Source: Nitriliruptoraceae bacterium (GTDB lineage: Bacteria > Actinomycetota > Nitriliruptoria > Nitriliruptorales > Nitriliruptoraceae). From it: a DNA stretch of 17,186 nt. The translations under genes were made by a program, and so were the position numbers. Location: positions 1 through 17,186 of the forward strand of contig SLLJ01000128.1 of assembly GCA_007134165.1 (NCBI GenBank). The letters run 5' to 3'. Positions 12,635 through 17,186 of this stretch are shown in pieces (within the stretch, counting starts at the first letter, position 1; each line of letters begins with the position of its first letter). The notes beneath the pieces are model-generated. The model saw only the letters and a list, made by a program, of their open reading frames with translations. It made no database searches and was not told the DNA's origin.

Positions 12635-14933
12635 CAAGCTGCAGGTCGTCGGGCACAACGAGCGCAAGGTCGACGGCCGGGCGCTGGTCACCGGCCAGCC
12701 GGTGTTCGTCGACGACGCCCCCGCCCCCGCCGGGATGCTGCACCTCGCGCTGCTGACCAGCCCCCACCCCCATGCCCGCATCCGCTCACTGGACGTCTCC
12801 GCCGCCGAGGCGCTGCCGGGCGTTGCGCTGGTGCTGACCCACGAGAACACGCCCACCCGGCGCTACACCACCGCCGGGCAGGGCTACCCCGAGCCCTCGC
12901 CCTACGACGCACGGATGTTCGACCCCAAGGTCCGCTTCGTCGGTGACCGGGTCGCGGCGGTCGCGGCCGACGACCTGGCGACGGCCCGGCTGGCCGCCCA
13001 GCGGATCGTGGTCGACTACGAGGTGCTCGATCCCGTGCTGTCGATCGACGCGGCGCTGGCCCCCGACGCTCCGGTGGTGCACGACGAGCCCGACTCGGAT
13101 GCCTTCGACGCCAGCCGCAACCTCGCCGCGCACGCCACCGCCATCGTCGGCGACGTCGAAGCGGCGCTGGCCGCCGCCCACACCGTGGTCGACGTCACCG
13201 TCGAGACCCAGTACGCGCAGCACGCGCCGATCGAGCCGCACGCCGCCCGCGCCGAGCTCGACCCGGCCGGACGGCTGCTGCTCACCACCTCGACGCAGGT
13301 GCCGTTCCACGTGCGGCGGATCATCGCCCATCTGCTTCAGATCCCGGTGCACCGCATCCGGGTGGTCAAACCCCGCATCGGCGGCGGGTTCGGCGTCAAG
13401 CAGGAGGTGCTGATCGAGGACCTCGTCGCACTGACCACGCTGCGCACCGGCCGTCCCTGCTCGCTGGTGATCACCCGCGCCGAGGAGTTCGTCTCGTCGC
13501 GTACCCGCCACCCGATGCGGGTGCGGGTGCGGCTCGGAGCAGACGCCGACGGGCTGCTCGAGGCCATCGACCTCGACGTGCTGTCCAACACCGGCGCGTA
13601 CGGCACCCACAGCCTGACGGTGCTGTCCAACGTCGGGTCCAAGACCCTGCCGCTGTACCCGACCGCCGCCGCCCAGCGCTTCGTCGGTCATGCGGTCTAC
13701 ACCAACCTGCCGGTGGGCGGCGCCTACCGCGGCTACGGCGCGACCCAGGGCCAGTACGCCATGGAGGTCGCGATCGACCAGCTCGCCGACCGGCTGGGCG
13801 TCGATGCGCTCGACCTGCGCCGGCGCAACCATCTGCGGGCCGGCGGGACCTCCCCGATCTTCCGTGAGCTCGGCGAGGGCCGGGAGGGTGTGGAGCAGAC
13901 CATCACCTCCTGCGAGCTGCCCGCCTGCATCGAGATCGGCGCCCAGCGCATCGGCTGGGCGGCCAAGCGCGGCCAGCGCCGGCGGGACGGCTCCTGGGTG
14001 CACGGGGTGGGCATGTCCATCCACCTGCAGGGATCGGGCATCCCCCGCATCGACCTCGCGGCGGCCAACCTCAAGCTCAACGACGACGGGTCGGTGAATC
14101 TGACGCTGGGCGCGACCGACCTCGGCACCGGCTCGGACACGGTGCTCGGGCAGATCGCCGCCGAGGTGCTCGGCCTGCCGCTCGAGAAGGTGCTGGTGAC
14201 CTCCTCGGACACCGACCTGACCCCCTTCGACGTCGGCGCCTACGCGTCCTCGACGACCTACGTGTCGGGCACCGCGGTGCTCCGTGCCGCTGAGGACCTG
14301 CGCGGCCAACTGCTCGAGGTCGCCGCCGCGGTGCTCGAGGTCCCGGTCGACGACCTGCGGCTCGAGGATCAACGCGCCGTCGCCGCCGACGGCCGGTCCA
14401 CCAGTCTCGAGGAGCTCGCGCTGCGTTCGCTGTACGCGGTGGACCAGCGCCAGCTCGCCGCCAACGCCTCGGCGGTACTCGACACCTCCCCGCCGCCGTT
14501 CCTGGCCTGCTTCGCCGAGGTCGCCGTCGACCTCGACACCGGCCGCCTGCGCGTGCTGCGGCTGGTCGCGGCGGTGGACTGCGGCCAAGCGATCCACCCA
14601 CGGCTGGCCGAGGGGCAGGTCGAGGGGGCACTGGTCAACGGGCTGGGATACGCGCTGATGGAGGACCTCGCGATCGATCCGGAGGGTCGTGCGCGCGGCA
14701 CCGACTTCGGGCGCTACAAGATCCCCTCGACCCTGGATGTGCCGCCGATCGAGGTCGTGCTGGTCGACTCCTACGAGCCGACCGGCCCGATGGGCGCCAA
14801 GTCAGTCTCCGAGATCGGGATCAACGCGCCCCTGCCGGTGATCGCCAACGCCGTGCACGACGCCACCGGGGTGTGGCTGACCCGCCCGCCCTTCACCGCC
14901 GAGCGGGTGTGGCGGGCGCTCAACGGGGAGTAG
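12627..14933 (+). CDS. xanthine dehydrogenase-type molybdenum hydroxylase, Mo-cofactor subunit (XdhA/XdhD-like), copy 2
   Basis: 768-aa catalytic subunit. Motifs are KVDGRALVTGQPVFVDD (14-30), RFVGDRVAAVAAD (103-115), GGGFGVKQ (252-259), TRAEEF with Glu286 and AYRGYG with Arg368. The last two align with the purine-binding Glu and Arg of xanthine dehydrogenase. GAKSVSE ends in the catalytic Glu729, in a GPMGAKSVSEIGINAP context unlike copy 1. The ATG at 12627 has GGGAGG 6 nt upstream. Some members of this group act on hypoxanthine, xanthine or other N-heterocycles, and copy 2 probably has a different substrate or electron acceptor from copy 1. It is the last gene of the carbamoyltransferase operon, and no accessory Mo-insertion gene follows. 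Confidence 0.9.
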   Translation: MTDKLQVVGHNERKVDGRALVTGQPVFVDDAPAPAGMLHLALLTSPHPHARIRSLDVSAAEALPGVALVLTHENTPTRRYTTAGQGYPEPSPYDARMFDPKVRFVGDRVAAVAADDLATARLAAQRIVVDYEVLDPVLSIDAALAPDAPVVHDEPDSDAFDASRNLAAHATAIVGDVEAALAAAHTVVDVTVETQYAQHAPIEPHAARAELDPAGRLLLTTSTQVPFHVRRIIAHLLQIPVHRIRVVKPRIGGGFGVKQEVLIEDLVALTTLRTGRPCSLVITRAEEFVSSRTRHPMRVRVRLGADADGLLEAIDLDVLSNTGAYGTHSLTVLSNVGSKTLPLYPTAAAQRFVGHAVYTNLPVGGAYRGYGATQGQYAMEVAIDQLADRLGVDALDLRRRNHLRAGGTSPIFRELGEGREGVEQTITSCELPACIEIGAQRIGWAAKRGQRRRDGSWVHGVGMSIHLQGSGIPRIDLAAANLKLNDDGSVNLTLGATDLGTGSDTVLGQIAAEVLGLPLEKVLVTSSDTDLTPFDVGAYASSTTYVSGTAVLRAAEDLRGQLLEVAAAVLEVPVDDLRLEDQRAVAADGRSTSLEELALRSLYAVDQRQLAANASAVLDTSPPPFLACFAEVAVDLDTGRLRVLRLVAAVDCGQAIHPRLAEGQVEGALVNGLGYALMEDLAIDPEGRARGTDFGRYKIPSTLDVPPIEVVLVDSYEPTGPMGAKSVSEIGINAPLPVIANAVHDATGVWLTRPPFTAERVWRALNGE

Positions 14934-14996
14934 GCTCCCGCGCCGGCGCCGTGCCGATGCCGCCTGCGCCCCCGACCTGCCCTCAGGAGTCCCGCC

Positions 14997-16007
14997 ATGG
15001 CCACCATCTACTACGACCGCGACGCCGACCTCTCGATCATCCAGGGCCGCAAGGTGGCCGTGCTCGGCTACGGCAGCCAGGGTCACGCCCACGCCCTGAA
15101 CCTGCGCGACTCCGGCGTCGACGTCCGGGTCGGACTGCGTCAGGGCTCGGCGTCCGCGGCCCGCGCCGCCGAGCAGGGCCTGGCGGTGCTGCCCACCAAC
15201 CAGGCGGCCGCCGAAGCCGACGTGATCGTGGTGCTGGCCCCAGACACCGCCCAGAAGGGCATGTGGGCCGACGGCCTGGCCGAGGCGGTCGAGCCCGGCA
15301 ACGCGCTGGTGTTCGGCCACGGCTTCAACGTGCACTTCGGGTTCATCACCCCACCCGAGGGCGTGGACGTGTTCCTGGTCGCCCCCAAGTCGCCCGGGCA
15401 CATCGCGCGCCGGATGTACGAGCAGGGCCAGGGCGTGCCCGGGCTGGTCGCGGTGCACCAGGACGCCTCCGGCCAGGCGCTCGAGCTCGGCAAGTCGTAC
15501 GCCGCCGGGCTCGGCCTGACCCGCGCCGGGGTGCTTCAGACCACCTTCGCCGAGGAGACCGAGACCGACCTGTTCGGTGAGCAGGCGGTGCTGTGCGGCG
15601 GGATCAGCCATCTGGTCCAGGCCGGGTTCGAGACCCTGGTCGAGGCCGGCTACCAGCCCGAAGCCGCCTACTTCGAGTGCCTCCACGAACTGAAGCTGAT
15701 CGTGGACATGATGTACGAGGGCGGCATCTCCTGGATGCGTCACTCGATCTCGACCACCGCCGAGTACGGCGACTACGTGTCGGGACCCCGGGTGGTCAAC
15801 GAGTCCTCCCGGGCGGCGATGAAGGAGCTGCTCGCCGAGATCCGTGACGGCTCGTTCGCCAACCGCTTCATGGCGGAGGTCGAGTCGGGCGGCGACTACT
15901 TCGCGCGCAAGCGCGCCGAGGGCCGGGCCCACCCCATCGAGGTCGTCGGCCGCGAACTGCGCGCGATGATGCCGTTCATCGACCCCCCGACCGAGTCGAT
16001 GGAGTGA
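14997..16007 (+). CDS. ilvC: ketol-acid reductoisomerase, class I
   Basis: 336-aa branched-chain amino acid enzyme that converts acetolactate to 2,3-dihydroxy-isovalerate with NADPH and magnesium. It has the dinucleotide motif GYGSQGHAHALNL (24-36), the NADPH-selective loop VGLRQGSAS (45-53, Arg48, Ser51, Ser53), His108 and Lys131 in the active site, metal ligands Asp191, Glu195, Glu227 and Glu231, and Ser252. Length is standard for class I. The ATG at 14997 has CAGGAG 7 nt upstream. It follows the hydroxylase operon by 63 bp and is not obviously related to it. ilvB and ilvN are not in the window. Its last 32 bp overlap the convergent neighbour. Confidence 0.97.
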   Translation: MATIYYDRDADLSIIQGRKVAVLGYGSQGHAHALNLRDSGVDVRVGLRQGSASAARAAEQGLAVLPTNQAAAEADVIVVLAPDTAQKGMWADGLAEAVEPGNALVFGHGFNVHFGFITPPEGVDVFLVAPKSPGHIARRMYEQGQGVPGLVAVHQDASGQALELGKSYAAGLGLTRAGVLQTTFAEETETDLFGEQAVLCGGISHLVQAGFETLVEAGYQPEAAYFECLHELKLIVDMMYEGGISWMRHSISTTAEYGDYVSGPRVVNESSRAAMKELLAEIRDGSFANRFMAEVESGGDYFARKRAEGRAHPIEVVGRELRAMMPFIDPPTESME

Positions 16008-16800
16008 TCGACTGCGGCTGAAGCTCGGCGAAGCTCCAGCCGTCGAGTACGGGACCCGGCGGCGCCACCCACGGGCCGCCGGTCAGGGCCGTGCGCAGCC
16101 GTACCGCGCGCTGCTCGTCGAGCACCCGCCGCCCGAGCAGGGGGATCCGCCCCGCGATCCGGACCCCGACCCGGTCGAGGTAGGCACCCAGCGTGAGGCG
16201 TTCGGGCCCGTCGGCGGCCACCAGCAGCGTGCCGTCGTCCCCCCGCGAGCGGGCGCGGTCGAAGGCCACCACCAGCTCGACGAGGTCCTCCGTTCGCAGC
16301 GGCGCCACCTCGACGTCCAACTCCTCGTCGGCGAGTCCGGCGGTCGCCAAGGCATCGCGCAGCCCGGCGGTGTCCAGCAGCGAGGCACGCACCACCACCG
16401 TGGGGGCCGGCACCCCGGCCAACGCCGCCTCCTCGGTGGCTTTGGCCCGGCGCAGCGGGTCGCTGGAGGTCGCCTCGGCACCCGGCAGCGACAGCGTGAT
16501 GACCCGCCGCACCCCGGCGCTGGCGGCGGCGCGCGCCGCGACCTCGGCCTCCGCGCGGATCAGCCCGGGATCGGGCGCCAGAAGCCCCGGCCCGACGTGG
16601 ACCAGGGTGTGCACGTCGGTGAGTGCCGCATCCAGCCGGCCCTCGTCGTCGGGAGTACCGCTGGCCACCAGCACCCCGGCGGCACGCAGCGCCGCGGCGC
16701 CCTCGGAACCGTAGACACGCACCTCGCCGCCCTCGGCGACCAGGCGCGCCGCGAGCCGTCGGGCGAGCCAGCGGTGGCCGCCGGTGATGAGTACGGGCAT
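15976..16800 (-). CDS. NAD(P)-binding protein, NmrA/atypical SDR family
   Basis: 274-aa protein with an N-terminal Rossmann start, MPVLITGGHRWLARRLAARL, in which the usual GxxGxxG is altered. TLVHVGPGL (residues 69-77) and RRVITLSLPG follow, in the pattern of NmrA-like and extended SDR proteins. The catalytic YxxxK of classical SDRs is not obvious, so it may be a sensor or an enzyme of unknown substrate. The ATG at 16800 begins the conserved fold; upstream in-frame sequence is unsupported. There is no ribosome-binding site, but TAGCCT lies 8 nt upstream on the minus strand, which would suit a leaderless transcript. Its stop is inside ilvC, giving a 32-bp tail-to-tail overlap (15976-16007). 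Confidence 0.75.
   Translation of the reverse strand: MPVLITGGHRWLARRLAARLVAEGGEVRVYGSEGAAALRAAGVLVASGTPDDEGRLDAALTDVHTLVHVGPGLLAPDPGLIRAEAEVAARAAASAGVRRVITLSLPGAEATSSDPLRRAKATEEAALAGVPAPTVVVRASLLDTAGLRDALATAGLADEELDVEVAPLRTEDLVELVVAFDRARSRGDDGTLLVAADGPERLTLGAYLDRVGVRIAGRIPLLGRRVLDEQRAVRLRTALTGGPWVAPPGPVLDGWSFAELQPQSITPSTRSGGR
16016..16041. terminator. candidate bidirectional hairpin at the ilvC 3' end
   Basis: GGCTGAAGCT (16016-16025) and AGCTCCAGCC (16032-16041) form a stem of 10 positions with one mismatch and a 6-nt loop, starting 8 bp after the ilvC stop. There is no T-tract. It lies inside the 3' coding end of the convergent gene, so it could act on ilvC transcripts. Confidence 0.4.
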
Positions 16801-16870
16801 GGTCGGGCAGGCTACCCACCCCGGCGGCGACGTACCTTGGACGACGACGAGGAGGAGGAGGGGATCCGCC
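16801..16870. promoter_or_regulatory. divergent promoter region of the SDR-like and hypothetical genes
   Basis: 70 bp between two outward genes. On the minus strand TAGCCT (16814 to 16809) is 8 nt from the SDR-like ATG, a spacing expected for a leaderless actinobacterial promoter. On the plus strand a purine run of repeated GAG triplets ending in GAGGGG supplies the ribosome-binding site for the GTG at 16871. No convincing -35 elements were seen. Confidence 0.4.
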
Positions 16871-17186
16871 GTGATCGACATCGAACTCGCCCGCCGGCTG
16901 CACGACGCCGGTCTCGCCTGGCAGCCACGCGACGGGGACCGGTTCGTGCTGCCCTCCCACGACCTCGACGACCGGGTGTTCACGATCTCTGAGATGGTCG
17001 TGGAGGTGCGCTCTTCGCCCGTCGGACGCCTGATCGCCTTCAACGGCACCACCGAGTGGGCACTGGACGCGATCGAGCAGGCCGAGGCGGTCTGGCTGCC
17101 CCGCGAGTCGCAACTGCGCGAACTGCTCGGCGACGCCCTGCTGTCGCTGGTACGTGAGGACGAGGGTTGGCGCTGCACGACACGAC
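16871..17186 (+). CDS. hypothetical protein (3' partial)
   Basis: The reading frame is open for 105 codons to the window edge. The start is GTG at 16871, with GAGGGG 7 nt upstream. The visible part begins MIDIELARRLHDAGLAW and includes RFVLPSHDLDDRVF, EMVVEV, RLIAFNGTTEWALD and VWLPRESQLRELLG. I recognise it as a conserved, uncharacterised actinobacterial protein, sometimes labelled a pilus-assembly protein without good support. No signal peptide, membrane segment or catalytic motif is visible in this part. It is divergent from the SDR-like gene and there is no functional link to the purine genes. Confidence 0.75.
   Translation, partial: MIDIELARRLHDAGLAWQPRDGDRFVLPSHDLDDRVFTISEMVVEVRSSPVGRLIAFNGTTEWALDAIEQAEAVWLPRESQLRELLGDALLSLVREDEGWRCTTR

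Noticed and set aside
12786..14597. 603-codon minus-strand open frame
   Set aside because: Antisense shadow of the second Mo subunit; the sequence has no family motifs, while the sense strand carries all of them.
14939..14955. GCGCCGGCGC palindrome after the second Mo subunit
   Set aside because: Too short, with no T-tract, and such palindromes are frequent by chance at this base composition; not called as a terminator.
14934..14996. functional link between ilvC and the purine operon through pyruvate
   Set aside because: YgeX makes pyruvate, and ilvC acts downstream of pyruvate, but ilvC is a core gene with its own ribosome-binding site after a 63-bp gap. Adjacency alone is weak evidence.

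Overview
The window is very GC-rich, densely packed bacterial DNA. Its genes overlap by ATGA/GTGA/TGATG junctions and each is shadowed by long open frames on other strands. Together with the gene content (a fused-operon molybdenum hydroxylase set, ilvC, an Actinobacteria-style hypothetical at the right edge), this points to a high-GC actinomycete (Actinomycetota). I cannot name the genus. No rRNA, tRNA, CRISPR array, insertion sequence or phage gene was seen.

The core of the window is a divergent pair of operons fired from a 227-bp region (8170-8396). Leftward (minus strand) run a three-subunit xanthine-dehydrogenase-type molybdenum hydroxylase (FAD, 2Fe-2S and Mo subunits), 2,3-diaminopropionate ammonia-lyase (YgeX/DpaL), an 8-oxoguanine-deaminase-type amidohydrolase, then after a structured 169-bp gap a BMP-family purine/nucleoside-binding lipoprotein and its ABC ATPase, which runs off the left edge. 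Rightward (plus strand) run an aspartate-transcarbamylase-like protein, a knotted YgeW-type carbamoyltransferase, carbamate kinase, and a second complete three-subunit molybdenum hydroxylase. ilvC follows.

Read together, this looks like an actinobacterial version of the purine/urate fermentation locus known from Escherichia coli and gut anaerobes (ygeW-ygeX-ygeY-hyuA-yqeA-ssnA-xdhD). The inferred flow is: purine uptake by the BMP/ABC importer; hydroxylation and deamination to urate-level compounds by the two Mo enzymes and the deaminase; ring opening by enzymes not in this window; phosphorolytic removal of ureido carbamoyl groups by two carbamoyltransferases; ATP formation by carbamate kinase; and cleavage of the remaining 2,3-diaminopropionate to pyruvate and ammonia by YgeX. 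No uricase is visible. The unusual parts are the second, ATCase-like carbamoyltransferase with altered amino-acid-binding residues, and the duplicated hydroxylase.

The right edge (14997-17186) is ordinary chromosome: ilvC, a convergent NAD(P)-binding (NmrA/SDR-type) gene whose 3' end overlaps that of ilvC by 32 bp, and a divergent partial hypothetical gene. The divergent intergenic region carries a promoter-like element, a near-palindrome and a C-rich tandem repeat able to form a G-quadruplex on the minus strand.
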